64,000 nt of DNA from Dasania phycosphaerae (GTDB taxonomy: Bacteria; Pseudomonadota; Gammaproteobacteria; Pseudomonadales; Dasaniaceae), in the NCBI RefSeq assembly GCF_026891035.1, contig NZ_JAPTGG010000001.1:310001-374000 (forward strand). Direction: 5' to 3'. The notes under the pieces were generated by a model. It saw nothing but the letters and a program-made list of their open reading frames with translations. It made no database searches and was not told the origin of the DNA. This document shows positions 1-8,932 of this stretch, piece after piece. The first letter of the stretch is position 1. Each line of letters opens with the position of its first letter. A program made the position numbers and the translations under genes.

Positions 1-1
1 C

Positions 2-2920
2 GAAGGGGTAGACGAACTCATTGCCAACGCTTACGAATCTAATGCGGTAATGATTATTCGTTTTAATGCCGAAGAAGACATAGACCAAGCCTTAGTCAAT
101 GTGCGCGAAGCCATAGACAGAGCCAAAGCCGAGTTGCCCAGAGATGCCGAAGAGCCGGTAATTAATGAAATGTCGGCCGATGCTTTTGCCGCCATAGTCG
201 TAACCCTAACTGGCGACCAGGTAGGCGAGCGTCAATTATTTCAAGCAGCACAAAAACTAAAACGACAATTTGAAAACCTGCCCGGCGTACTCAATGCCAA
301 CATGGTAGGCCACCGCGAAGAAGTAGTAGAAGCCATAGTAGACCCCGCTTTATTAGAGATTTACCAAATCACCAGCGCCGACATGACCAATGCTGTACTC
401 AATAATAATTTGCTGGTGCCAGCCGGTGAAGTTGATAATGGCAAAGGGCGATTCTCTATCAAAGTGCCCGGGCTAATAGAAAACTATCAAGACGTTTATC
501 AATTACCTTTAAAATCCACCAGCAATGGCCATGTTCTTTTGGGCGACATAGCTGATATACGCCGTACCTTTAAAGACCCCAAACGCTATACCAGCGTTAA
601 TGGTAAACCCGCCATTACTATAGAAGTACAAAAGCGCTTAGGTGCAGGCTCTATAGAAATTTCAGCAGCAGTACGTGAGCAGGTTAATGCCAACCTCAAA
701 TATTTACCGCAGGGTATAGAAGTGGGTTATGTATTAGATCAATCTGACTACACCAAAAAAATGGTCAACGAAATGCAAGGCAACATACTCACCGCTATGG
801 CCTTGGTCATGATAGTGGTGGTGGCGGCCTTAGGTATACGCTCGGGTATATTAGTCGGCCTTGGCATACCCTTTTCATTATTGTTTGCCATTATTATCAC
901 CTACAGCATAGGCTACACCTTTAACTTTATGGTGATGTTTGGCATGTTGCTGGCCCTAGGCATGTTAATAGACGGCGCCATAGTGATTACCGAATTTGCC
1001 GACCGCAAAATGGCCGAAGGCCTAAGCAGCCGCGATGCCTATATGGAATCTGTTAAGCGGATGTTTTGGCCGGTTATTGCATCTACCGCCACCACTCTAG
1101 CGGCGTTTTTACCAGTGATGTTTTGGCCCGGTGTATCCGGCGAGTTTATGCGCTACTTGCCGGTAACAGTTTTTGCCGTGCTCTTTGGCTCGCTGTTTTA
1201 TGCCCTGCTGTTTGCCCCGGTGATAGGTGCACATTTTGGTAAAAATAATATGAGCCCTAGTGTGCGCAATTATTTACAGCATTTAGAAAGCGATCCACCC
1301 ACCAGCTTGGCAGGTATTACTGGCAACTATGCCCGTATATTAGCTTGGTTAGTGCAACGGCCGTTACAGGTAATCCTCGCTACCTTGGCCATATTAATTG
1401 CCATCTTTTTACTCTACGGTAAATACAATGCCGGGGTAGAGTTTTTTACCGAATCGGAAACCAAGTACGGCTCAGCTACCGTGCGCGCGCAGGGTAATTT
1501 ATCCGCACAGGAAATTCGCGACTTAGTACGCGAGGTAGAGCAGCGTATTTTGGAAGTAAAAGGCGTTAACACACTCTACACCGCCAGCGGCAGCGACAGC
1601 AGCGACAGCAGCAAAGCCAAAGACCAAATCGGCAGCATATGGATAGAACTTAACGACCCCGCCACACTGGCACGCTCTACCCATGAAGTTTACGCCGAGA
1701 TCCGCCAGCACACTGCCGACATGCCCGGCATTATTGTTAATGCCAAAGGCTTTGAAGATGGCCCACCGGTAGGCAAGCCCATACAAATACAATTGCAGGG
1801 CCTTAATCGCGACAAACTATTAAGCACCGCTCAGTTTATCCGCCAACACCTTAGTACTGTAGCAGGGCTGCGCGACATCACCGACACCACCCCACTGCCC
1901 GGCATAGAGTGGGAGATGCAGGTTAACCGCAGCTTAGCCGCACAGTTAGGCGTCAACGTACTAGAAGTAGGCCGCGCCGTACAGTTAGTGACCAATGGCG
2001 TTAAAGTGGGCGAATACCGCCCCGATGATGCCGATGAAGAAGTGGATATACGTGTGCGCTACCCCTTAAGCAATCGTGGTATTAATGTGCTGGACCAATT
2101 ACGTATTAACACCAACGATGGTGTTATTCCCATCAGTGATTTTGTACAACGCGTAGCCAAGCCCAAGGTAGACACCATTAAACGTATTAATGGCATAGAA
2201 GTTGTGACGGTTAAAGCCGATGTAGACTTGGGCGTGCTGGCCGATGATAAAGTCAAAGAAATTCAGCAATGGCTGGCGCAACAAACCATAGACCCTGAGG
2301 TTAGCGTGGTTTTTCGCGGCGCTAATGAAGAGCAAGATAAATCCAAAGCATTTTTAAGCGTGGCTTTTTCACTGGCCTTATTTTTAATGTTTATCTTGTT
2401 GGTCACCCAGTTTAATAGTTTCTACCAGGGGCTGTTAATTTTATCAGCCGTAGTCATGTCTACTGCCGGCGTGTTATTGGGCCTATTAGTAACCCAGGCA
2501 ACCTTTAGTGTCATACTCACCGGCATAGGCATAGTGGCCCTAGCGGGTATAGTGGTTAACAATAATATTATTTTAATCGACACCTATAACCACCTACGCA
2601 AAGCGCAGGCCTTAAGCCCCATAGATGCCGTCATTGCCGCCGGCGCCCAACGCCTAAGGCCGGTTTTTTTAACCACCGCCACTACCATTATGGGTATGCT
2701 GCCTATAGCACTTAACACCAGCGTTGATTTAATTTCACGCACCGTTATCACCGGTGGTGAAATTTCATCCACTTGGATACCTTTAGCCACCGCTATTGTT
2801 TACGGTTTATTATTTTCAACCCTGCTAACACTAATAGTCACACCTGTGATGCTGGTATTACCCAGCTATTTAGTAAAAAAATATCACAAACTTAAACCCG
2901 CAGTACTAATTAACACTTAA
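2..2920 (+). CDS. RND-family efflux transporter permease (5' partial)
   Basis: Inner-membrane proton-driven exporter of the AcrB/HAE type, which works with a periplasmic adaptor and an outer-membrane channel. The frame is open from base 2, and the in-frame residues before the first ATG at 50 (EGVDELIANAYES) are RND porter-domain sequence, so the true start lies left of the window. Two large periplasmic porter regions alternate with two blocks of membrane helices, ending shortly after the last helix. The helix-4 motif reads MLIDGAIVITEF, so the second Asp of the AcrB DD pair is Gly. In helix 10 the position of AcrB Lys940 lies in GIVVNNNIILID and is Asn. This fits an RND subfamily with a different proton relay. 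The adaptor gene is probably upstream, outside the window. Substrate cannot be told. Confidence 0.93.
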   Translation, partial: EGVDELIANAYESNAVMIIRFNAEEDIDQALVNVREAIDRAKAELPRDAEEPVINEMSADAFAAIVVTLTGDQVGERQLFQAAQKLKRQFENLPGVLNANMVGHREEVVEAIVDPALLEIYQITSADMTNAVLNNNLLVPAGEVDNGKGRFSIKVPGLIENYQDVYQLPLKSTSNGHVLLGDIADIRRTFKDPKRYTSVNGKPAITIEVQKRLGAGSIEISAAVREQVNANLKYLPQGIEVGYVLDQSDYTKKMVNEMQGNILTAMALVMIVVVAALGIRSGILVGLGIPFSLLFAIIITYSIGYTFNFMVMFGMLLALGMLIDGAIVITEFADRKMAEGLSSRDAYMESVKRMFWPVIASTATTLAAFLPVMFWPGVSGEFMRYLPVTVFAVLFGSLFYALLFAPVIGAHFGKNNMSPSVRNYLQHLESDPPTSLAGITGNYARILAWLVQRPLQVILATLAILIAIFLLYGKYNAGVEFFTESETKYGSATVRAQGNLSAQEIRDLVREVEQRILEVKGVNTLYTASGSDSSDSSKAKDQIGSIWIELNDPATLARSTHEVYAEIRQHTADMPGIIVNAKGFEDGPPVGKPIQIQLQGLNRDKLLSTAQFIRQHLSTVAGLRDITDTTPLPGIEWEMQVNRSLAAQLGVNVLEVGRAVQLVTNGVKVGEYRPDDADEEVDIRVRYPLSNRGINVLDQLRINTNDGVIPISDFVQRVAKPKVDTIKRINGIEVVTVKADVDLGVLADDKVKEIQQWLAQQTIDPEVSVVFRGANEEQDKSKAFLSVAFSLALFLMFILLVTQFNSFYQGLLILSAVVMSTAGVLLGLLVTQATFSVILTGIGIVALAGIVVNNNIILIDTYNHLRKAQALSPIDAVIAAGAQRLRPVFLTTATTIMGMLPIALNTSVDLISRTVITGGEISSTWIPLATAIVYGLLFSTLLTLIVTPVMLVLPSYLVKKYHKLKPAVLINT

Positions 2921-2960
2921 AATATTCTGCGATATTCAGTATGCTTAGTTTTTTAAACCA

Positions 2961-3037
<77 letters not shown>

Positions 3038-3044
3038 TACAAAC

Positions 3045-3083
3045 AAAAAGGCCCCACCGGGTATTTTAGGTGGGGCTTTTTTG
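3045..3083 (+). terminator. Rho-independent terminator after tRNA-Arg
   Basis: Stem GCCCCACC (3051-3058) pairs perfectly with GGTGGGGC (3069-3076). It is preceded by an A-run and followed by TTTTTT. It lies immediately after the tRNA. Confidence 0.9.
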
Positions 3084-3119
3084 TTTATATCGTTCAGTCT
3101 ACAGGTTTTGAGTTAAAAC

Positions 3120-3260
3120 GTTCGACCAAATGCGAACAGCATTTGGCTACGAGCAACGCAGTGGTGTAGCCCGCAGGGGATGAAAATCCCTCAATGGGAT
3201 TTCTTACAGTCTCTAGTCTCTAGTCTCTAGACAAAAAATCTAGCAACTAGAGACTACAAA
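3120..3260. repeat. Intergenic repeat cluster: small hairpins plus (AGTCTCT)3 and CTAG-type stem
   Basis: A non-coding stretch between the tRNA terminator and the thioesterase gene. It holds hairpin CCAAATGC/GCATTTGG (3126-3146) and hairpin AAATCCC/GGGATTT (3184-3202). These are followed by three perfect tandem copies of the 7-mer AGTCTCT (3208-3228). The last copy with its AG (AGTCTCTAG, 3222-3230) pairs with CTAGAGACT at 3247-3255. Related stems occur at 3702-3743 and 56650-56697, so this is one member of a dispersed family. Confidence 0.7.
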
Positions 3261-3272
3261 CTAGCGACTTTT

Positions 3273-3686
3273 TTAATCTATCAAATAGCCTTGCATACGC
3301 TCACGCATCAGCTCCGTAATCGGCGTTGCCCTTCTGGCATCCAAATCAAAATATACGCTTTTAGACGTCATTGTGGCGGCGAGCTGGCCGGTTAATTTAT
3401 TTGTCATTACAAAACTTATAGTGAGCGAACTATTCCCTATGGTTTTTATGCCGCCACTCACTGTCAGTAAATCACCGGCGCGCAGCTCACCCACATACTC
3501 TATTTCGTGGCGCACGTCGGCCCAGCCCCGGCCCTGCCACTGCGGATCATTTCTATCCCAACCCACGGCCTCAGCCATCAACTGATAACTGGCATCGTCA
3601 AACATGGCCATATAATGACGGGTAGTAAAATGCCCCATCATGTCACATAACCAGGGATGTACCACGCCGTTTAATAAATGATGCAT
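3273..3686 (-). CDS. Acyl-CoA thioesterase, 4HBT/hotdog family
   Basis: Predicted cytoplasmic hotdog-fold thioesterase of 137 residues, the normal size of single-domain 4HBT proteins. The N-terminal block around Asp15 (LCDMMGHFTTRHYM) matches the family's D-x-x-G-H active-site region. It is followed by the long central helix (FDDASYQLMAEAVG) and by strands carrying VRHEIEYVGELRAGD. Substrate is not clear. The opening resembles betainyl-CoA/carnitine-type thioesterases, but that is only a hint. The start is supported by AAGGA five bases upstream. The gene stands alone, flanked on both sides by CTAG-type repeats. Confidence 0.82.
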   Translation of the reverse strand: MHHLLNGVVHPWLCDMMGHFTTRHYMAMFDDASYQLMAEAVGWDRNDPQWQGRGWADVRHEIEYVGELRAGDLLTVSGGIKTIGNSSLTISFVMTNKLTGQLAATMTSKSVYFDLDARRATPITELMRERMQGYLID

Positions 3687-3701
3687 ATTATTCCTTAAAT
3701 C

Positions 3702-3757
3702 AGTCTCTAGATTTTTTAATCTTTTTACCAGCGACTAGAGACTTGTTACTAGCAACT
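3702..3757. repeat. CTAG-type dispersed intergenic hairpin (copy 2)
   Basis: AGTCTCTAG (3702-3710) pairs with CTAGAGACT (3735-3743), and CTAGCAACT follows at 3749-3757. The same elements in the same order occur at 3208-3255 and, with paired base changes, at 56650-56704. It lies between the histidine kinase and thioesterase genes. Confidence 0.65.
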
Positions 3758-3762
3758 TCTTT

Positions 3763-5106
3763 TTAAGCCATAAATTTAAAACTTAAAATAAACACCGCGC
3801 CACCTAATGGCGAATCGTTAATTTCAACTTTACCTTGATAGCTGCCTACAATATCTCGCACCACATCCAGACCTATGCCTTGGCCCGCACCGCTAACATC
3901 GGCGCGCAAGCCACGCTTGAGTATGGCGTTGCGATTTTCTGGTGCCACGCCCTTACCATCATCGTGTACTTCTATATATAAGTAGCGACTTTCCACATAG
4001 GCTTTTAGCATAACGGCGTTATTACAGGCTTTAAAGGCGTTATCTAATACGTTACCTAACACTTCCATCAAATCGCGCTGATCGCCTTTAAACACGGCAT
4101 CAGAGCTAATTTCGCTACTGAATTGCACGCCCTTGTCGTGGTAAATTTTTTCGAAAGCGCCCTTTATTTTTTCTACGCTGGCCGCTACCGGCACCGACTC
4201 ACTTAAGGTGTTAGGGCTAGAAACTACCGCCCGTTGCAATTGATGCTTAATAATATCGTCTATACGGCTGGCTTGTTGTATTAAGGTAGTATTAGTTTGA
4301 TTATTTTTAGCATCTAACTCCAGTTCCGCCTGTATCACTGCCAGTGGCGTTTTTAAACTATGCGCCAGATCGGCCAGTGTGGCGTGGTAGCGCTCTCGCT
4401 GTTTGCGTTCGGTGGTAATTAATTGATTCAGGTTTTTTGTCAGCCGCCTTAACTCTACGGGGTATTCACCCTCTATATGGGTAGCCACCCCCTTCTCTAT
4501 TAATTTTAAGCGCCGCGCCAGCTCCCGCAGCGGCAAAGTACCCCACAGCAAAATCAAAACCAATGCCAGCACCAGTAACAGTGCCGTAACAGCTAACCAG
4601 CGGCCAATTTGTTTTCTAAAGTCGGCAATTTTTTGATTGGTGTCGGCTCTATCTTCTAAAACAGAAAAGATAATCAGCTGAGGATCATCATTCACCACTT
4701 CCCACATAACCGCGTGCTGGTAAATATAATACTGTTCACTTTTTAGAAAGTGACTTTTGCCTACGCCTAAGCTATTAGCCGTCAATAATTCAGCGCTAAG
4801 CGTCAGTGAATGCGCTGAATAAGATCCCCAAAATGCCTGCCCCGCACTATCGCTAATAAAACCATATAAACCCGACTCATGCTTATTAAATCGTGGGTCG
4901 TGCAAACTGTCAGGAATGGAGATAGTGTCATCATCCACCTGCGCCACCGAGAGTAAAACATGGGTTTCTAAAGCCAGGCTTTTTTTAATGGACTGCTCAA
5001 TATTATGAGTAAAAACCTCTACCGTCATATAAGCGATAAAACTAAAGAAAAATGTCAGCAGTAAAACACTGGCAAAAATTAAGCGGCCAAATAAGGAGTT
5101 AGGCAT
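3763..5106 (-). CDS. PhoQ-like sensor histidine kinase
   Basis: Inner-membrane sensor kinase of 447 residues from the chosen start. Order: a first membrane helix near the N-terminus (LIFASVLLLTFFFSFIAYM), a periplasmic sensor region of about 130 residues, a second helix (WLAVTALLLVLALVLILLWG), a HAMP-like linker, the HisKA H-box in LAHSLKTPLAV, and a HATPase domain with N box NVLDNAFKA, DDGKGVAPEN and GAGQGIGLDVV. The layout and linked regulator match the PhoPQ-type pair; the signal is not shown. An upstream in-frame start at 5148 exists, but ATG at 5106 (MPNSLFGRL) overlaps the regulator stop by only 8 bp, as expected for translational coupling, so I prefer it. Confidence 0.9.
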   Translation of the reverse strand: MPNSLFGRLIFASVLLLTFFFSFIAYMTVEVFTHNIEQSIKKSLALETHVLLSVAQVDDDTISIPDSLHDPRFNKHESGLYGFISDSAGQAFWGSYSAHSLTLSAELLTANSLGVGKSHFLKSEQYYIYQHAVMWEVVNDDPQLIIFSVLEDRADTNQKIADFRKQIGRWLAVTALLLVLALVLILLWGTLPLRELARRLKLIEKGVATHIEGEYPVELRRLTKNLNQLITTERKQRERYHATLADLAHSLKTPLAVIQAELELDAKNNQTNTTLIQQASRIDDIIKHQLQRAVVSSPNTLSESVPVAASVEKIKGAFEKIYHDKGVQFSSEISSDAVFKGDQRDLMEVLGNVLDNAFKACNNAVMLKAYVESRYLYIEVHDDGKGVAPENRNAILKRGLRADVSGAGQGIGLDVVRDIVGSYQGKVEINDSPLGGAVFILSFKFMA

Positions 5107-5788
5107 GGTCGTCGCTCTCTTGCAGAGTAAAACGATAGCCTTGGCCACGCACCGTGGCTATAGGCTTTAAGCTGTTATCGGGGTCTATTTTTTTACGCAA
5201 ACGGCCTATAAATACCTCTATTACATTACTATCGCGATCAAAGTCCTGGTCGTAGAGGTGCTCGGTCAGTTCGGTTTTAGAAACGATATCACCCGCCTTT
5301 AACGCCAAATACTCCAAGGTATTGTATTCATAGCTGGTGAGTGTCATTAGCTGCTGATTAAGAGAGGCGGTTTTGGCGGTAGTATCTATGCACAACGGCC
5401 CAAAGTTTAAGGTAGCTTTGGCCCTACCCATGCTGCGCCGTAACAAGGCATTTACTCGGGCATTAATCTCTTCAAAGTGAAAGGGCTTGACCACATAGTC
5501 ATCGGCTCCCGCCTCCAAACCCTCAACCTTATCCTGCCAGTCACTGCGGGCGGTTAAAATAAGTATAGGAAAGCGGCATTGGCGCTGTCGCAACTGCCGT
5601 ATCACATCCAGCCCCGACAGCTGTGGCAGGCCCAGGTCTATAATCGCCAAATCATAGGGATTTTCTAACCCCATGTATAAGCCATCCTTGCCATTATCGG
5701 CACTATCTACCGCATAGCCAGCGCGCCCTAGGGACTCTTGCAAGGCTGTGCGCAAATGCGCCTCGTCCTCTATCACCAGTAAACGCAT
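5099..5788 (-). CDS. PhoP/OmpR-family response regulator
   Basis: Two-domain DNA-binding response regulator of 229 residues. The receiver domain (1-115) has acidic residues in IEDE, the phospho-acceptor Asp in LAIIDLGLPQ, the switch Thr in LILTARSD, and Lys in DYVVKPFHFEE. The C-terminal winged helix (about 125-222) has the OmpR-type LTSYEYNTLEYL start and the RGQGYRF end. The start is supported by GAGG eight bases upstream. It is the first gene of a two-gene operon with the kinase at 3763-5106, which presumably phosphorylates it. Confidence 0.93.
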   Translation of the reverse strand: MRLLVIEDEAHLRTALQESLGRAGYAVDSADNGKDGLYMGLENPYDLAIIDLGLPQLSGLDVIRQLRQRQCRFPILILTARSDWQDKVEGLEAGADDYVVKPFHFEEINARVNALLRRSMGRAKATLNFGPLCIDTTAKTASLNQQLMTLTSYEYNTLEYLALKAGDIVSKTELTEHLYDQDFDRDSNVIEVFIGRLRKKIDPDNSLKPIATVRGQGYRFTLQESDDHA

Positions 5789-5865
5789 ATATGCTGCCTC
5801 ATCATTATTTTCATCGGGCCAGTATCCAAAGAGCTATTATTCAAATAGCCATATTAAAAGAGCAG

Positions 5866-5912
5866 GCAAAAAAAAACGACGTGCAATCCCCATTACACGT
5901 CGTTTTTTTTTC
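5866..5912. terminator. Bidirectional-type Rho-independent terminator
   Basis: Stem ACGACGTG (5876-5883) pairs with CACGTCGT (5896-5903) across a 12-base loop. An A-run lies on the left and a T-run on the right, so it can act on both strands. Here it serves the leftward gene ending at 5929. Confidence 0.9.
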
Positions 5913-5928
5913 GCTTAGGATTTAAACC

Positions 5929-6195
5929 TTAGCGGCAAACCTGCTTAGCAGTTTTGATTTGCTTCTTGCTGCAATCGTCTTTTAAGCCCTTACCTACACA
6001 CCAGGTCTTGCGCTTATCCCAGGCAGAAATGTCTTTGCTTTCGCCATTAGAGCAGCTAACAACGTAGTGTGAGTAGATTTGGTCGCCTTCAACAACGATA
6101 TCTTCGTTGTATTTGATGCTCACTGGGCGAGCAGCAAAGGCTTGAGTTGCAGTAATGGCAACAGCGGCTGTGAGGAGTACGGTTCTTAATTTCAT
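5929..6195 (-). CDS. Small secreted cysteine-containing protein, function unknown
   Basis: I do not recognise a named family. From the preferred ATG at 6195 the protein has 88 residues with a clear signal peptide (KLRTVLLTAAVAITATQAFA, cleavage before ARPVS). The mature part is about 68 residues, basic, with four cysteines (VVSCSNG, KTWCVG, DDCSKK, KQVCR), which suggests two disulfides in the periplasm. In-frame starts further upstream (6252, 6201) are possible, but GAGAG placed about seven bases before 6195 and the signal peptide favour 6195. It is a single gene with its own strong terminator, upstream of the PhoP-like regulator on the same strand. Confidence 0.75.
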   Translation of the reverse strand: MKLRTVLLTAAVAITATQAFAARPVSIKYNEDIVVEGDQIYSHYVVSCSNGESKDISAWDKRKTWCVGKGLKDDCSKKQIKTAKQVCR

Positions 6196-6573
6196 AGTCA
6201 TTCTCTCTTCTACAATAATAATTTTATTAAATGTAAAACTAGTTTCTCTCAATGTGTTACAGATTATGCACTTTTGAAACTTAACCTAAGCTGAACAAAA
6301 TCATTCAGTTACAAGTTTTTTAATTCATAATCGCTCAAAAAACAGTCAAAACTAAACTTTTGCAGCCTATTTTTATTAGACTTTTCAGCTGCCTTATCTA
6401 TCCCAGCCTAGCTCATAGGCCAAAGCAGCCGCTGGCTAATCTGCAGCCCTTATCTTTTTTTATCACCACTCTTTAGCAGAATTACGCCCTAGCCGGGCTG
6501 ACTTGATTAAGCCGTGGATAACGGTCAATAATGCCGGACTACGTTGATTAAGATAAAACCACCAAGGACTGTG

Positions 6574-8271
6574 ATGCTGCCCCCCTTTTTACGCTGCCAC
6601 ATACGCACGCTGCTTATCAGCACCGGCCTAACCATCATAGGCTGCGCCAGCGCCCCGCCTATGGATGCAGCGCTTAAGCTCACCAGAAATGGCCAGTTTG
6701 AACAGGCTGAACTAGCACTCAATAGCGCCATCGCCGAGCAGGGCAAAAACCGACTACTGCATCGCCTAGAGCTGGGCATGATCAACCACCTAAAAGGCGA
6801 CTACCAGCGCAGCACCTATTACTTTGATGAAGCTGAGCAATTAATAGACAACAACTACACCATCAGCCTCAGCAATGAAGTTGCCAAATTACTTACCGGC
6901 CCCAGCCTAACGCCCTATCAAAGCCAACAGTTTGAAAACAGCTTTGTGCATTACTATAAGGCGCTAAACTATCTCAAGCTGGCACAAAACAGCGATCATA
7001 TAGACAACGACTATCTAGACTCCGCCCTAGTAGAAATACGCAAACTCAGCCATCGCTTAGAGCAACAGCGCTTCCAAACCGGCGGCTACCCAGCTCGCCC
7101 CGCCCCAGGCAATGACGAAGAGCGCACCGCCACACAACTATTAGACTTATTCAAACAAGCCTTGGGCGAACCCGCCCACAGCGATAAGCTGGTTTACCGT
7201 GACGATGCCTATGGCCATTATATTGCAGGCTTATTATTTGAATTAGCAGGCAATGCAGACAACGCCCGCATCTCCTATCAGCGCGCCGCACAAAGCTACC
7301 AAAATGGTTTTGCACAACAATACCGACTGGGCGACAGACCCGCTCAGCAAGCCTGGTACGATGTGGCCCGCGTGATGAAACTGGATAATGACCCCGGCTG
7401 GCAAGACATAGCCCAGCGTCATTTAAGCAGCCAGCAACGCCAACAATTACAAAACTTAGATGCTCAAACCAGCGACCTGGTAATTATTCAACACAGCGGC
7501 ACCATGCCGCGCCGCGAAGAGCTAAACCTGCGGCTTACCCTGGACAGCTACTCCCGCTCACTGGTGCTATGGCCCATGCCTACCGGCAGCCGCGAGCAAC
7601 AAAGAGCCCAATTAGCCTGGTTTTTAATGCTTTATTCAGATACCAGCCTGTTTGATATTTTGCAAAACTATGCGGTGGGTGATGTAGGCACCGTCGTACA
7701 AGGGGCGATTAGCAAGCGCATACCCATAGGCATGCTGTGGCGCAATGTAGAAAAACTGAACTTAGTAAAAGCCTTGGAGTTTGGCGCTCGCGTAGCCGTG
7801 CCCTATTACCCGCCGCTGCAAAATAGCGTCAATCACAGCGAACTCTTTATCAATGGCAGCAAAGCCAGCCAGCTGCTGCCCGCCGAATCCATTATGCGCA
7901 TCGCCTTGCAAGAGCAAATTCGCCGCTCCAATACCGATATACAACTGGCGCTTACCCGCGAGCTCACCAAAGCCATAGCCGCCCAGCATACCGCCGACGA
8001 GTCGGGGGCGGCAGCGTTAGGCGGGCTATTAAAAATTGTTAACTTACTAACTGCCTCTGCAGATACCCGCAACTGGCTAACTCTGCCCAATAGCATACAG
8101 CTCAGCCGCCTTAACCTAGCCCCCGGTCAACACCAGATAGAATTAAAAACCACTTTAAACAATGGCTTTGTGGTACGGCAAAAGCAGACGTTGAATGTGG
8201 TGGCGGGCCGCCCTACACTGTGGCATACCCATACTTATCAACCGGTGGGCATAGCCAGCAAGCCCCTGTGA
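6574..8271 (+). CDS. COG3014-type lipoprotein with TPR-like repeats
   Basis: Predicted outer-membrane lipoprotein of 565 residues. The lipobox is TIIGC after a short hydrophobic stretch. The N-terminal half is rich in TPR-like helical pairs (ALKLTRNGQFEQAELALNSA, then GDYQRSTYYFDEAEQL). The C-terminal half is mixed and ends in a beta-rich segment. It resembles the COG3014 group, usually found beside LpoB and LPP20 lipoproteins as here. A TTG at 6544 is open, but ATG 6574 has AAGGA five bases upstream and gives a proper signal peptide. It is first in a three-gene run with the genes at 8315 and 8922. A link to cell-wall synthesis is inferred from the LpoB-like neighbour. Confidence 0.8.
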   Translation: MLPPFLRCHIRTLLISTGLTIIGCASAPPMDAALKLTRNGQFEQAELALNSAIAEQGKNRLLHRLELGMINHLKGDYQRSTYYFDEAEQLIDNNYTISLSNEVAKLLTGPSLTPYQSQQFENSFVHYYKALNYLKLAQNSDHIDNDYLDSALVEIRKLSHRLEQQRFQTGGYPARPAPGNDEERTATQLLDLFKQALGEPAHSDKLVYRDDAYGHYIAGLLFELAGNADNARISYQRAAQSYQNGFAQQYRLGDRPAQQAWYDVARVMKLDNDPGWQDIAQRHLSSQQRQQLQNLDAQTSDLVIIQHSGTMPRREELNLRLTLDSYSRSLVLWPMPTGSREQQRAQLAWFLMLYSDTSLFDILQNYAVGDVGTVVQGAISKRIPIGMLWRNVEKLNLVKALEFGARVAVPYYPPLQNSVNHSELFINGSKASQLLPAESIMRIALQEQIRRSNTDIQLALTRELTKAIAAQHTADESGAAALGGLLKIVNLLTASADTRNWLTLPNSIQLSRLNLAPGQHQIELKTTLNNGFVVRQKQTLNVVAGRPTLWHTHTYQPVGIASKPL

Positions 8272-8314
8272 AATATTTAGCGTTAAAAAACCAACCATAC
8301 GATAAAGGAATAAT

Positions 8315-8932
8315 ATGATGACCACCTTGACGACTCTACTGCCACGCCTAGGCTTACTCGCGTTATTGTTTGCTGGCCTATCCGCCTGTAGCACGGTTTC
8401 GGTATCGCGAGTAGACAGCAGCCAGGAAATCGCCCTCACCGATAAGTGGAATGATAAAGACTCCCAACTCACCGCCGAGGCCATGATAGAAGATATGCTC
8501 ACCTTCCCTTGGATAGCCGAGCATATGCGCAAAAAAGATCGCCGCCCCACCGTTATTATTCAACGGGTACGCAATAAATCCCACGAACATATCGCCACCG
8601 ACACCTTTACCAATGATTTAAAACGCGCCCTATTGCGCAGCGGTAAAGTAGACTTTGTAGCCGACAGTGAAATACGCAAAGACATACGCGCCGAACGGGC
8701 CGACCAAGAGCTAAACGCCAGCAGTGATACCCAAGCGCAAATGGGCGAAGAGACCGGTGCCGACTACGCACTGTCTGGCACCATTAACTCCACCTTGGAC
8801 GAGCTGGACGGCAAGCGCGTTACCGCCTATCAAATTGATTTACGCCTTATTGATATGAGCACTAACCGCGAAGCCTGGAATGGCCAGAAAAAAATTAAAA
8901 AACTACAGGAGCGCTCAAAGTTTGGCTTCTAA
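8315..8932 (+). CDS. LpoB-like penicillin-binding protein activator lipoprotein
   Basis: Lipoprotein of 205 residues with lipobox LSAC at about 25. The mature region has the LpoB/TolB N-terminal-like fold pattern: RPTVIIQRVRNKSHEHI, then FTNDLKRALLRSGKVDFV and the helix carrying EIRKDIRAERADQE. It ends with GADYALSGTIN, LIDMSTNREAWNGQ. LpoB proteins in enterobacteria reach through the peptidoglycan to stimulate PBP1b; here that role is inferred from family only. AAGGA precedes the ATGATG start. Its last bases overlap the next gene by 11 bp, so translation is probably coupled. Confidence 0.85.
   Translation: MMTTLTTLLPRLGLLALLFAGLSACSTVSVSRVDSSQEIALTDKWNDKDSQLTAEAMIEDMLTFPWIAEHMRKKDRRPTVIIQRVRNKSHEHIATDTFTNDLKRALLRSGKVDFVADSEIRKDIRAERADQELNASSDTQAQMGEETGADYALSGTINSTLDELDGKRVTAYQIDLRLIDMSTNREAWNGQKKIKKLQERSKFGF

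Noticed and set aside
6253..6573. Gap before the COG3014-type lipoprotein searched for a gene or RNA
   Set aside because: AT-rich without a credible ORF. Only promoter-like sequence that I cannot assign with confidence.
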